Source of the DNA: CAWJMD01 sp963843835
GTDB taxonomy: Bacteria; Actinomycetota; Actinomycetes; Actinomycetales; CAWJMD01
Length of the DNA: 64,000 nt
Assembly: GCA_963843835.1 (NCBI GenBank)
Contig: CAWJMD010000008.1
Coordinates: forward strand, 1,178,001 to 1,242,000
Direction: 5' to 3'
Shown here: in pieces, positions 26,264 through 34,820 of the stretch
Numbering within the stretch: the first letter of the stretch is position 1
Layout of the letters: every line of letters begins with the position of its first letter
Position numbers and translations under genes: made by a program
Notes under the pieces: generated by a model
The model's database searches: none
Told to the model about the DNA's origin: nothing
What the model saw: the letters and a program-made list of their open reading frames with translations, nothing else

Positions 26264-28410
26264 TGAGCACCACGACGAACACCGACGTGACGGTCACCCC
26301 GGAGGACCTCGCCGCCGGGACGACCAGCGAGCGGGTCACCGCCTTCCACGTGCGCGATGTCACCCTCCCCGGCGGGGCGGGGACCATGGCGCTGATCACG
26401 ATGGACAACGGCTTCGACCACACCAAGCCCACGACCTTCGGCCCGGGCGGCCTGCTGAACCTCAGGGCGGCGCTGGACGAGGTCGAGACCCGTGCTGCCG
26501 CAGGCGAGATCGCGGCCGTGGGGCTCACGGGCAAGCCCTTCGTGTTCGCTGTCGGGGCCGACCTCAAGGAGGTGGGCGTCGTCTCACGGCGTGAGCAGGC
26601 CCTGGCGCTGGCACGTCTCGGCCACGACCAGCTACGTCGCCTCGGTGAGCTGCCCGTGCCGTCCTTCGCGTTCGTCAACGGTGCGGCCATGGGTGGCGGG
26701 GTCGAGATCGCGCTGCACTGCACGTACCGCACGGTGGCCGCGACGGTTCCGGCCGTGGCGCTCCCCGAGTGCTTCCTCGGCCTCGTGCCGGGCTGGGGCG
26801 GCACCTACCTGCTGCCCCGACTGATCGGGCCGGCCAAGGCCCTCGAGGTGATCGTCACCAACGCACTGAACCAGAACACGATGCTGTCGGGCGCCAAGGC
26901 CTTCGAGCTGGGCATCGCCGACGCCCGGTTCGAGGCTGCCGACTTCATCGAGCAGTCGATCCGGTGGGCCGCCGCGGTGCTGACCGGCGAGACGACCGTC
27001 GAGCGCCTGGACCACACCGGTGACGAGTCGGCCTGGGCGAGGGCCGCCGCGGCCGCGAAGGGCTTCGCCGACCTCAAGACCGGACGCGCCGCCCCCGCCC
27101 CCTACCGCGCCATCGAGCTCGTCACCGCAGCGCGGACCGCCGACCGCGACGCCGGCTTCGCCGCCGAGGACGAGGCGCTTGCCGACCTCGTGATGAGCGA
27201 GGAGTTCCGGGCCGGCGTCTACGCGTTCGACCTCGTGCAGCGCAGGGCCAAGAAGCCCGCCGGGGCACCCGATGCGGGCCTCGCCCGCCCGGTGACGAAG
27301 GTCGGCATCGTCGGCGCCGGCCTGATGGCCAGCCAGCTCGCCCTGCTGTTCGCGCGGCGCATGGGTGTGCCGGTCGTGATGACCGACCTGGACCAGGCAC
27401 GCGTCGACAAGGGCGTGGCCTACGTGCACGCCGAGGTCGACAAGCTCGCCGCCAAGAAGCGCGTCTCCCCCGACGCCGCCAACAGGCTCAGGGCGCTCGT
27501 CACCGGTTCCACCTCGAAGGACGGCTTCGCCGACGCGGAGTTCGTGATCGAGGCCGTGTTCGAGGAGATGGCGGTCAAGCAGCAGGTGTTCGCCGAGGTC
27601 GAGGCAGTCGTCTCGCCCGAGTGCGTGCTGGCCACCAACACCTCGTCGTTGTCGGTGACCGAGATGGCGTCGGACCTGCAGCATCCCGAACGCGTCGTGG
27701 GTTTCCACTTCTTCAACCCGGTGGCGGTCATGCCGCTGCTCGAGGTGGTCCGCGGCGAGCGGACGGACGACGCCACGCTCGCCACCGCGTTCGCCACCGG
27801 CAAGGCGCTGAAGAAGACCGCCATCGCGGCGAGCGACTCCCCGTCCTTCATCGTCAACAGGCTGCTCGGCCGGTTCATGGGCGAGATCGGACGGGTCGTC
27901 GAGGAGGGCACACCCATCGAGGTGGCCGACTCCTCGCTGGCCGGACTGGCACCGATGCCGCCCTTCGTGCTGATCGGCCTCGTCGGCCCCGCGATCGCCC
28001 TGCACAACAGCGAGACGCTGCACACGGCGTTCCCGGAGCGGTTCTTCGTCTCGCAGAACCTGCGACGCGTGGTCGAGGCCGGCAAGCCGGGCTTCTACCT
28101 CTGGCCCGAGGGCAGGCCCGTGCTCGACCCGGACGTGGAGGCGCTGTTCGAGAAGCCTTCGGAGCCGGTCGTTCTCGACCGTTCCGAGGTCCGCGAACGC
28201 GTGCTGCGGGCTCTGGCCGAGGAGGTTCGGCTGATGCTCGACGAGGGCGTGGTGGGCGCCCCGCAGGACATCGACCTTGCCATGATCACCGGTGCGGGCT
28301 TCTCCTTCTGGAACGGCGGCCTGACGCCTTTGCTGGACCGTTCGGGGGTGGCTGAGGCGGTCACCGGCCGGCGGTTCCTCGAGCCGGGGGTGGCGTCCGT
28401 CCCTGCCTGA
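26263..28410 (+). CDS. fadB: Trifunctional-type enoyl-CoA hydratase/3-hydroxyacyl-CoA dehydrogenase FadB
   Basis: A 715-residue fusion of an enoyl-CoA hydratase (about residues 20-300) and a 3-hydroxyacyl-CoA dehydrogenase (about 340-700). The crotonase part shows VGADLKEVGVV, NGAAMGGGVEIALHC and PECFLGLVPGWGG with its catalytic Glu. The dehydrogenase has the NAD-binding VGIVGAGLMASQLALLFARR from residue 347, ATNTSSLSVTEMA and the catalytic-His segment VVGFHFFNPVAVMPLLEVV. It forms the alpha chain of the complex with FadA. ATG 26263 overlaps the fadA stop. No acyl-CoA dehydrogenase or ligase gene is nearby. Confidence 0.92.
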   Translation: MSTTTNTDVTVTPEDLAAGTTSERVTAFHVRDVTLPGGAGTMALITMDNGFDHTKPTTFGPGGLLNLRAALDEVETRAAAGEIAAVGLTGKPFVFAVGADLKEVGVVSRREQALALARLGHDQLRRLGELPVPSFAFVNGAAMGGGVEIALHCTYRTVAATVPAVALPECFLGLVPGWGGTYLLPRLIGPAKALEVIVTNALNQNTMLSGAKAFELGIADARFEAADFIEQSIRWAAAVLTGETTVERLDHTGDESAWARAAAAAKGFADLKTGRAAPAPYRAIELVTAARTADRDAGFAAEDEALADLVMSEEFRAGVYAFDLVQRRAKKPAGAPDAGLARPVTKVGIVGAGLMASQLALLFARRMGVPVVMTDLDQARVDKGVAYVHAEVDKLAAKKRVSPDAANRLRALVTGSTSKDGFADAEFVIEAVFEEMAVKQQVFAEVEAVVSPECVLATNTSSLSVTEMASDLQHPERVVGFHFFNPVAVMPLLEVVRGERTDDATLATAFATGKALKKTAIAASDSPSFIVNRLLGRFMGEIGRVVEEGTPIEVADSSLAGLAPMPPFVLIGLVGPAIALHNSETLHTAFPERFFVSQNLRRVVEAGKPGFYLWPEGRPVLDPDVEALFEKPSEPVVLDRSEVRERVLRALAEEVRLMLDEGVVGAPQDIDLAMITGAGFSFWNGGLTPLLDRSGVAEAVTGRRFLEPGVASVPA

Positions 28411-28494
28411 CCCCCCTACCTCCGTCGCGGATGGGCCCTCGCCCTTGACCGCGCTCGACGGCGGGGGGACCCTGCACCCACGGAGGGAGGGGTC

Positions 28495-29037
28495 ATGCTC
28501 CACGGCGAGCACGTCACGCTGCGACCTGTGCGCGAGTCCGACCTCGACGCGCTCTACTCGGCCCACGTCGACATCCGCAACCGTGGCGCGTTCTTCCCCC
28601 TCGGGGTCTCGTCAGAACCCGCCTTCCGACGGCGGTTCGCGGAGACCGGCTTCTGGGAGAAGAAGGAGGGGACCCTGCTGATCGTGGACGGCGACGACGT
28701 CGCCGGCCACATCGAGTTCTTCACGCCGGTCAGCTACTGGGACGCGTTCGAGCTCTCCTACCAGCTCTATGACGAGCGTTTCGCGGGCCGCGGCGTCACC
28801 ACCGAGGCGGTGCGTCTGCTCGTCGACCACCTCTTCGCCACGAAGAAGCAGCACCGCATCCACCTCGTCATCGTCCCGGAGAACGCCGCGTCGGTGCGGG
28901 TCGCAGAGAAGTGCGGCTTCGTGCTCGAGGGCCGTGTGCGGGGTGCGTTCTTCAACCAGGGGACCAACCAGGACGTGCTGCTCTACTCGCTCCTACGCGA
29001 TGACCCGAGGCCGTGGCACTCGGAACAGCGCGCCTGA
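28495..29037 (+). CDS. GNAT N-acetyltransferase, RimJ/RimL-like
   Basis: A 180-residue single-domain GNAT protein. VTLRPVRESDLDALYSAH at the N-terminus, ELSYQLYDERFAGRGVTTEAV (acetyl-CoA pyrophosphate loop, near 85-105), IVPENAASVRVAEKCGFVLEG and the end ALLYSLL-type sequence VLLYSLLRDDP are typical of RimJ/RimL enzymes that acetylate protein N-termini or small amines. ATG 28495 lies seven bases after GGAGGGAGGGG. It stands 84 bases after fadB and is convergent with the nucleotidyltransferase gene. Substrate unknown. Confidence 0.83.
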   Translation: MLHGEHVTLRPVRESDLDALYSAHVDIRNRGAFFPLGVSSEPAFRRRFAETGFWEKKEGTLLIVDGDDVAGHIEFFTPVSYWDAFELSYQLYDERFAGRGVTTEAVRLLVDHLFATKKQHRIHLVIVPENAASVRVAEKCGFVLEGRVRGAFFNQGTNQDVLLYSLLRDDPRPWHSEQRA

Positions 29038-29043
29038 CCGGGG

Positions 29044-29847
29044 TCACCGTGGCGGGTCGGCGCCCACCACGTCACCCGCGACGAGCAGGGCGCGGATCGC
29101 CGCGACCATCGCCGGATGTGGCTCGGTACGGGTCTCGAGCCACTCCAGGATCGCCTCTGCCGCAGCCGGGTTGGCGGCGTAGCCCGGGACACAGCGCGCG
29201 AGGTCGATGCTGCTGTCGATACGTCGCTCTGCACCCCGCTCGATCGCGAAGGGGTCCTGGCGGGAGCCCGGACCAGCCAGGAGGTCGGCGACGGACAGGA
29301 GCCTGTCGACGGCGTTCACCTGGATCAGACGCGCACCGCTGAGCTTCTCGCCGCGCGCGTCGCGGTGCAGCCCGACGAACACGTTCGTCAGGGCCTCGTT
29401 CACGTGGAAGTCCACGTCGGCGGGCGGGGTTCCCACCGGTCCGGGTGCGGTGGCCGGCCCAGCCGCGTCGTCCCGGCTCCACACCACCCGTGCCGACGGC
29501 GCCGGCACCGCGGCGAGCTCGGCGGGCTCGAACACGGCGTACTCCGCGTAGACGCCGTCCACGAACAGCACCTTCCGGCCGTCGGCCGTGTTCGGGAAGC
29601 TGAACGCGATCTCGCAGGCGTCGGTGAGCCAGCCCAGGTCGCCGAGGTAGCGCTCCTTGGCCCCCGGCTCCACGACCACGAAGAAGTCCAGGTCCGAGTG
29701 CTCGTCGAGGCGCGCCGTGTCCGTCCCGACCGAGCCGAGACCCAGCAACGCGAGCGTGTCGGGCCGCACGGCGAGGCACGCACCGATCGCGTCGAGCCGG
29801 GCGAGCAGCAGAGCAGGGACGCCGGGCACGTGAGGGAGCGTGGTCAC
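29044..29847 (-). CDS. Nucleotidyltransferase-domain protein
   Basis: A 267-residue protein with the polymerase-beta-type nucleotidyltransferase motif: GLGSVGTDTARLDEHSDLDF, giving G38-S39 and the metal-binding D52 and D54 (DLD). A later acidic residue for the third ligand probably lies in the EYAVFEP strand. The C-terminal half is helical (HVNEALTNVFVGLHRDARGE onward) and may bind the substrate. Antibiotic adenylyltransferases and related enzymes share this layout, but no specific substrate can be assigned. GTG 29847 has TACGAT 6 nt upstream on the minus strand, suggesting a leaderless mRNA. Confidence 0.75.
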   Translation of the reverse strand: MTTLPHVPGVPALLLARLDAIGACLAVRPDTLALLGLGSVGTDTARLDEHSDLDFFVVVEPGAKERYLGDLGWLTDACEIAFSFPNTADGRKVLFVDGVYAEYAVFEPAELAAVPAPSARVVWSRDDAAGPATAPGPVGTPPADVDFHVNEALTNVFVGLHRDARGEKLSGARLIQVNAVDRLLSVADLLAGPGSRQDPFAIERGAERRIDSSIDLARCVPGYAANPAAAEAILEWLETRTEPHPAMVAAIRALLVAGDVVGADPPR

Positions 29848-29859
29848 CGTCGCATCGTA
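29848..29859 (-). promoter_or_regulatory. Leaderless promoter -10 of the nucleotidyltransferase gene
   Basis: TACGAT, GCGACG, then GTG 29847 on the minus strand; no ribosome-binding site. Confidence 0.45.
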
Positions 29860-29949
29860 GGAGCCGGAGGGGGCCGCCAGGGCTGTCTCCGACCTCGTCG
29901 CACGTGGTGAGGTGGAGGGAGTGCGACACCCCACCCCGAGGAGACGGCC

Positions 29950-30285
29950 ATGGGAGACAAGGGAACGACGAAGGGCGCTGCTGCGCGGGTGGCCGCGGCG
30001 TCGCTGCAGGAGGACCTCGAGCCGTGGGGCGACATCACGTCCAAGGGCATGTTCGGTGGGTACGGTCTCTTCAAGGACGGGGTCATGTTCGCGATCGTCG
30101 ACCCCGGCGGGCAGTGCTTCCTGCGCGGCGACGACGCCAGTGCCGAGGAGTTCGAGTCCTCGGACTCCGAGAGGCACGGCCGCATGCCGTACTGGACCAT
30201 CCCCGCATCCGTGCACGACGACGGCGCGAGACTGCTCGAGTGGGCCCGTGCGGCACACCACCGAGCCGTCGCAGCCAAGCGCTGA
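29950..30285 (+). CDS. TfoX N-terminal domain protein
   Basis: A 111-residue protein consisting of the TfoX/Sxy N-terminal domain alone. The motif DITSKGMFGGYGLFKDGVMFAIV near residues 28-50 and FLRGDDASAEEFESSDSER followed by MPYWTIPASV are diagnostic. In Gammaproteobacteria full TfoX regulates competence; short actinobacterial relatives have no established role and no competence genes are near. ATG 29950 follows GAGGAG by six bases. The upstream neighbour is divergent. Confidence 0.83.
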   Translation: MGDKGTTKGAAARVAAASLQEDLEPWGDITSKGMFGGYGLFKDGVMFAIVDPGGQCFLRGDDASAEEFESSDSERHGRMPYWTIPASVHDDGARLLEWARAAHHRAVAAKR

Positions 30286-30364
30286 TCTGATACATGGCGT
30301 CCTCACACATGCTTCGCGCGAAATTATGGATTCCCTCCACATCATGAGGGCGAACCAGCGGCCC

Positions 30365-30377
30365 TAGCGTCGGCGCC
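30365..30377 (+). promoter_or_regulatory. Leaderless promoter -10 of the hydroxybutyrate dehydrogenase gene
   Basis: TAGCGT at 30365-30370 is 7 nt before GTG 30378. The 92-base gap before this gene is unusually AT-rich for the window (around 30320-30350), marking a promoter region. Confidence 0.5.
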
Positions 30378-31172
30378 GTGAACGACATCCCGCTGCCGTC
30401 GACCGTCGGCCTCACCGCCGACGGGCCCGACCTGTCCGGCCGCACCGCCCTGGTGACCGGGGCGGCGAGCGGCATCGGCCTGGCCTGCGCCCGCCGGTTG
30501 GCGTTCCTCGGCGCCAAGGTGCACGCGGTCGACCTCGACGGCGACGGGCTGGACGCGCTCGCCGCGCAGGTCGACGGCATCAGCGCCATCCGCTGCGACC
30601 TGTCCGACCTCGACGCTGTCGACCGGCTGCCCGCCGACGTCGACGTGCTGGTCAACAACGCCGGCCTGCAGCACGTGGCGCCCGTCCACGAGTTCCCCGT
30701 CGACACGTTCTCGCTGATCCTGCGCGTGATGCTCGAGGCGCCCTTCCGGCTCGCCCGGCGCACGCTCCCCCAGATGTACGCGCAGGGGTGGGGTCGCGTC
30801 GTCAACGTGTCCAGCGTCCACGGTCTGCGGGCCAGCCCGTTCAAGTCCGCCTACGTGACGGCCAAGCACGGGCTCGAGGGTCTGTCGAAGGTCGTCGCGC
30901 TGGAGGCCGCCGAGCACGGCGTCACCAGCAACTGCGTCAACCCCGCCTACGTGCGCACCCCCCTGGTCGAGGGCCAGATCGACGACCAGGCGCGCGCACG
31001 AGGGATCGCCACCGACGAGGTGCTCGAGCAGGTCATGCTGGCCCCCGTCGCGGCCAAGCGCCTCGTCGAGCCCGACGAGGTCGCGGCCATGGTCGCGTTC
31101 CTGTGCGGCCCCGGCACCGACTCCATCACCGGTTCCGCCTTCACGATCGACGGCGGCTGGACCGCTCGCTAG
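30378..31172 (+). CDS. 3-Hydroxybutyrate dehydrogenase (SDR family)
   Basis: A 264-residue short-chain dehydrogenase. The NAD-binding TGAASGIGLACARRL follows a short N-terminal extension, NNAGLQHVAPVHEFP is the structural motif, and the catalytic set is Ser146, Tyr159 and Lys163 (SSVHGLRASPFKSAYVTAKHG). The NNAGLQHVAP and AYVRTPLVEGQI segments closely resemble D-3-hydroxybutyrate dehydrogenases, which convert 3-hydroxybutyrate to acetoacetate. The substrate remains an inference from family resemblance. The next gene encodes an MHS-family transporter and the third a PucR-type regulator, suggesting a small uptake and oxidation unit. Confidence 0.82.
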   Translation: MNDIPLPSTVGLTADGPDLSGRTALVTGAASGIGLACARRLAFLGAKVHAVDLDGDGLDALAAQVDGISAIRCDLSDLDAVDRLPADVDVLVNNAGLQHVAPVHEFPVDTFSLILRVMLEAPFRLARRTLPQMYAQGWGRVVNVSSVHGLRASPFKSAYVTAKHGLEGLSKVVALEAAEHGVTSNCVNPAYVRTPLVEGQIDDQARARGIATDEVLEQVMLAPVAAKRLVEPDEVAAMVAFLCGPGTDSITGSAFTIDGGWTAR

Positions 31173-31219
31173 TCCCCCGAGCCCACCTACCAACCCACCA
31201 CCCCTACCAGGAGATCACC

Positions 31220-32593
31220 GTGTCAGAGCAGCCAGGCAGCGGAGCCGGCCAGACGGCCACCGCCCGCACGCCCATCCGCAAGGTGGTGGCCGCGAGCCTC
31301 GTCGGCACCACCGTCGAGTGGTACGACTTCTTCCTCTACGGCGTGGCCGCGGCGCTCGTGTTCCCGTCGGTGTTCTTCCCGGACGACGACCCGGCGGCGG
31401 GGACGCTCAAGGCCTTCGCCACGTTCGCGATCGGCTTCATCGCCCGCCCGATCGGCGGCATCGTCTTCGGCCACTTCGGTGACAAGCTCGGACGCAAGAA
31501 GCTCCTCGTCCTCAGCCTGATGATGATGGGGGTGTCGACGTTCCTCATCGGGGCGCTGCCCACGTTCGACCAGGTGGGCACCCTCGCCCCGGTCCTGCTG
31601 GTGCTGCTGCGCCTCGTCCAGGGCTTCGCCCTCGGCGGCGAGTGGGGCGGCGCGGTGCTGATCGTCTCCGAGCACGGTGACAAGGCACGCCGCGGGTTCT
31701 GGGCGAGCTGGCCGCAGGCCGGCGCTCCCGGTGGCCAGCTGCTCGCGAACGGGCTCCTCGCCATCCTGGCGGCGTTCCAGTCCGACGCGGCCTTCCTCGC
31801 CTGGGGCTGGCGCATCCCGTTCCTGCTCTCGGCCGTGCTGGTCATCATCGGCCTCTACGTGCGCCTCCAGGTCGAGGAGTCTCCCGTGTTCAAGGCGGCC
31901 CAGGCGAAGGCGGAGGCCCGGAAGCTGGACGCCGGGGGCGTCCGCGAGTCGATGCCGATCCTCCAGGTGCTGCGCACCTACCCCCGTGAGGTGCTCACCG
32001 CGATGGGCGCCCGCTTCGCCGAGAACGTCTCCTACTACATCTTCACCATCGTCATCACGAGCTACCTGGTGGCCCGCTACGACGAGAGCAAGTCGTTCGT
32101 GCTCAACGCCGTCCTCATCGGCGCCGTCGTGCACTTCGTCACCATCCCGATGTGGGGGGCCCTGTCCGACCGGCTCGGGCGCAAGCCCGTGTACCTGATC
32201 GGCGCTGCGGGAGTGGGGGTCTGGGCGTTCGTGTTCATCGCCCTGATCGACACGCGCAACTTCGCCCTCACCACCCTGGCGATCGTCGGCGGCCTCCTGT
32301 TCCACGGCGCCATGTACGGGCCGCAGGCCGCCTTCTTCTCGGAGCTGTTCGGCACCAAGGTCCGCTACTCCGGGGTGTCGATCGGCTACCAGCTCGCCTC
32401 GATCCTCGCGGGTGGCCTCGCGCCGCTCATCGCGACGCGACTGCTGGGCATCTCCGGCGACGGCTGGCTGATCGCGGGCTACGTGGCCGTGTGCGCCGTC
32501 GTGTCCATCATCGCCGTGGGCAGCTACCGCGAGACCAGCCGTCGCGACCTCGACGCCGACGACGCGGTCGAGAAGGTGCTGGTGCGAGGCTGA
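31220..32593 (+). CDS. MHS-family MFS transporter
   Basis: A 457-residue 12-helix major facilitator of the metabolite:H+ symporter group. The N-terminus VGTTVEWYDFFLYGVAAALVF is highly characteristic, as are GHFGDKLGRKK in the loop after helix 2, LRLVQGFALGGEWGGAVL in helix 4 and DRLGRKPVYLIG in the second half. These transporters carry organic acids, shikimate or betaines; with the preceding 3-hydroxybutyrate dehydrogenase a short hydroxy-acid is plausible. GTG 31220 has CAGGAG six bases upstream and lies 47 bases after the dehydrogenase gene, in one operon. Confidence 0.87.
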   Translation: MSEQPGSGAGQTATARTPIRKVVAASLVGTTVEWYDFFLYGVAAALVFPSVFFPDDDPAAGTLKAFATFAIGFIARPIGGIVFGHFGDKLGRKKLLVLSLMMMGVSTFLIGALPTFDQVGTLAPVLLVLLRLVQGFALGGEWGGAVLIVSEHGDKARRGFWASWPQAGAPGGQLLANGLLAILAAFQSDAAFLAWGWRIPFLLSAVLVIIGLYVRLQVEESPVFKAAQAKAEARKLDAGGVRESMPILQVLRTYPREVLTAMGARFAENVSYYIFTIVITSYLVARYDESKSFVLNAVLIGAVVHFVTIPMWGALSDRLGRKPVYLIGAAGVGVWAFVFIALIDTRNFALTTLAIVGGLLFHGAMYGPQAAFFSELFGTKVRYSGVSIGYQLASILAGGLAPLIATRLLGISGDGWLIAGYVAVCAVVSIIAVGSYRETSRRDLDADDAVEKVLVRG

Positions 32594-32637
32594 CCGCCTC
32601 GCGCACCGACGACAGCGGGCGGTGGCAGGATCGGCAC

Positions 32638-34560
32638 GTGCCCGATCCCGCCACCGTCCCGTCGTCCCGGGCAGCCCTCGACCTCCTGCGCCTGCTGGCG
32701 GAGGACGCGCCGGTCGGGGCCGTGGAGGCCACAGCCCGCCGGCTGGCGGGCGGGGACGCCGAGGCGGCCGAGCACGCGCGGGAGCTCGCGGTGCGGGTCA
32801 AGGACCTCCTCGACACGCGCAAGCGCCGCGAGGAGGGGCTCGGCGCCCTCGTCGAGACGGCACGCGACCTGGCCTCGCTGCGCGACCCCGGTGGCGTGCT
32901 GGAGGCGATCGTCCGCCGGGCCCGGAGCCTGCTGGGCACCGACGTCGCGTACTTGACGTTGTTCGACCCCGACCGCGGCGACACGATCATGCGTGCCACG
33001 GCAGGGTCGGTCTCGGCCGCGTTCCAGTCGGTCCGCCTGCCGCTCGGGGCCGGCCTCGGGGGCCTGGTCGCCCAGACGCGCAGGCCGTACTGGACCGCCG
33101 ACTACCTCGACGACGAGCGCTTCCGTCACACCCGGGAGATCGACTCCGCCGTGGGCGAGGAGGGCCTCGTCGCCATCTGCGGCACGCCCCTTCTCGTCGA
33201 GGACGAGTTCGTCGGCGTGCTCTTCGCCAGCAACCGCGTACGCCGGCCCTTCAGCGTCGCCGAGGTGTCGTTGCTCGGCAGCCTCGCGGCCCTCGCGGCG
33301 GTGTCCCTCGTGCAGACGAGGACCCTGGCGGAGACCCGCGCCACGTCGGCCGCCGTGCAGCAGGCGGCCGAGGCCCACGACCGCTTCGCGTCCGTCGTGC
33401 TCGAGGGTGGCGGCGTCGGCGACGTCGCGTCGACGCTGCGTGACCTGCTGGGCGGCTGGGTCGTGGTGCTGGACCAGGACGGCCGGCGAACCGCAGAGCA
33501 CGGGGAGGCACCGCCGGCAGCGGCGCGGACCACTGCCGAGGCCGACCCGCTCGCCGACCATCCCGCCCTGCTGGCCTCGGCGGGGACCGGACGGCTCGCG
33601 GCACAGGACGGTGTCACGGCCAGCGTGGCGACGGCGTCCGGTGAGCGTCTGGGCACGCTGGTCCTGGGGGGCCGAGGCGACCTCACCGCCGGGGAGCAGC
33701 GCATCGTCGAGCGCGCCGCCGTCGTCACCGCCCTCGTGCTGCTCTTCCGCCGCCAGGCCGCCGAGGCCGAGCAGCGGGTGCGCACCGACCTGCTGTCCGA
33801 CCTGCTCGCCCACGACGGCCGGGACGGCCCCGAGCGCCTCGCCCTGGCAGAGCGGGCACGCCTGCTCACGATGAGCCTCGACGACGAGTACCTGGTCGCG
33901 GTCTGCCACCCCGACCCCCCGACGACGACGCGCTCGCTCGCCCTGTCGGCGTCGTCCCTCGTCCACGGTCACGGGCTTGTCGCCGAGCACCGTGGCGACG
34001 TCGTGCTGCTCGTGGGGGCGCACGCCCTCCTCGCGGAGAGCGGCCCGTCGACGACTGCCGCGACGCTCGCCCGCCGTCTCTCGGTGCGTGGCCAGGTCAC
34101 CGTCGGGGTCGCCGGTCCGGTCGTCCCGCTGGAGGGTCTGGCCGCCGCCTGGACGGAGGCCCGCCGCACGGCCCAGGCGCTGCGCACCCTGGGCCGCGCC
34201 GGTGCGGGCGCCGCGGCCGCCGACCTGGGCTTCGCCGGCCTGGTCGTCGGGGAGCGACCGGACGTCGCCGGCTACGTCCGCGGCCAGCTGGGTCCGGTCC
34301 TCGACTACGACACCCAGCGCGGCACCGAGCTGGTCGCCACCCTCGACGCCTACTTCGGCAACGGCGGCTCACCGCGCCGCGCCGCAGCCGACCTCCACGT
34401 GCACGTCAACACCGTCACCCAGCGGCTCGACCGCGTCCGCGCGCTGCTCGGCCGTGACTGGGCGGACCCGACGCGCAGTCTCGAGCTGCAGCTCGCGCTC
34501 CGCCTCCGCCAGGTGCTGGGACCCGTAGCGACCGAGGGAGTCGTTCAACCGAACGGTTGA
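32638..34560 (+). CDS. GAF-domain PucR-type transcriptional regulator
   Basis: A 640-residue regulator. After an N-terminal helical region (about 1-65), a GAF domain spans about 70-220 (LLGTDVAYLTLFDPDRGDT, RLPLGAGLGGLVAQTRRPYW, GTPLLVEDEFVGVLFASNR). A PucR-type helical middle follows, and the C-terminal HTH_30 is GGSPRRAAADLHVHVNTVTQ then RLDRVRALLGRDW near 580-615. The GAF domain should sense a small molecule. Position after the dehydrogenase and transporter genes suggests it controls them. GTG 32638 has CAGGAT 6 nt upstream. Its TGA stop lies inside an ArsR-type palindrome. Confidence 0.83.
   Translation: MPDPATVPSSRAALDLLRLLAEDAPVGAVEATARRLAGGDAEAAEHARELAVRVKDLLDTRKRREEGLGALVETARDLASLRDPGGVLEAIVRRARSLLGTDVAYLTLFDPDRGDTIMRATAGSVSAAFQSVRLPLGAGLGGLVAQTRRPYWTADYLDDERFRHTREIDSAVGEEGLVAICGTPLLVEDEFVGVLFASNRVRRPFSVAEVSLLGSLAALAAVSLVQTRTLAETRATSAAVQQAAEAHDRFASVVLEGGGVGDVASTLRDLLGGWVVVLDQDGRRTAEHGEAPPAAARTTAEADPLADHPALLASAGTGRLAAQDGVTASVATASGERLGTLVLGGRGDLTAGEQRIVERAAVVTALVLLFRRQAAEAEQRVRTDLLSDLLAHDGRDGPERLALAERARLLTMSLDDEYLVAVCHPDPPTTTRSLALSASSLVHGHGLVAEHRGDVVLLVGAHALLAESGPSTTAATLARRLSVRGQVTVGVAGPVVPLEGLAAAWTEARRTAQALRTLGRAGAGAAAADLGFAGLVVGERPDVAGYVRGQLGPVLDYDTQRGTELVATLDAYFGNGGSPRRAAADLHVHVNTVTQRLDRVRALLGRDWADPTRSLELQLALRLRQVLGPVATEGVVQPNG
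34545..34560 (+). promoter_or_regulatory. Palindrome resembling an ArsR operator
   Basis: TCAACCG-AA-CGGTTGA is a perfect 7-bp inverted repeat that ends with the stop codon of the PucR-type gene. CAACCG/CGGTTG palindromes are common before ArsR-SRPBCC gene pairs (from memory), and a decayed pair follows immediately. Confidence 0.55.
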
Positions 34561-34820
34561 CAACCAGGCCGAGCCCTACGCGGTGACCATCCAGGCCATC
34601 TCGAAGCACGTCAGGTGCTCGAGGAGGCCGGCTCGTCAGCCGCACCCGCGGGGCCCAGCGTCGACCCGTCCACCTCGAGACGGACGTGTTCGACCTGATG
34701 ACCGCGTGGATCGAGCGGTACCGACGCGAGGCCGAGGAGCGCTACCAGCGCCTCGACGCCGTGCTGGCCGCGATGGACGACAGCACCGCACGACACGGCA
34801 CAGCAGAGGGAAGCAGCATC
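34561..34820 (+). pseudogene. ArsR-family regulator remnant
   Basis: Only pieces of an ArsR helix-turn-helix regulator remain. Bases 34580-34615 encode AVTIQAISKHV, the recognition helix, and a shifted frame continues VLEEAG. In another frame VHLETDVFDLMTAWIERYRR and AEERYQRLDAVLAAMDD match the usual C-terminus. The first 25-40 residues of the family are missing, the middle carries indels, and the C-terminal frame runs without a stop into the following SRPBCC start. A functional repressor is unlikely. Confidence 0.65.

Noticed and set aside
29950..30285. The TfoX protein as a competence regulator
   Set aside because: Only the N-terminal domain is present and no competence genes are in the window.
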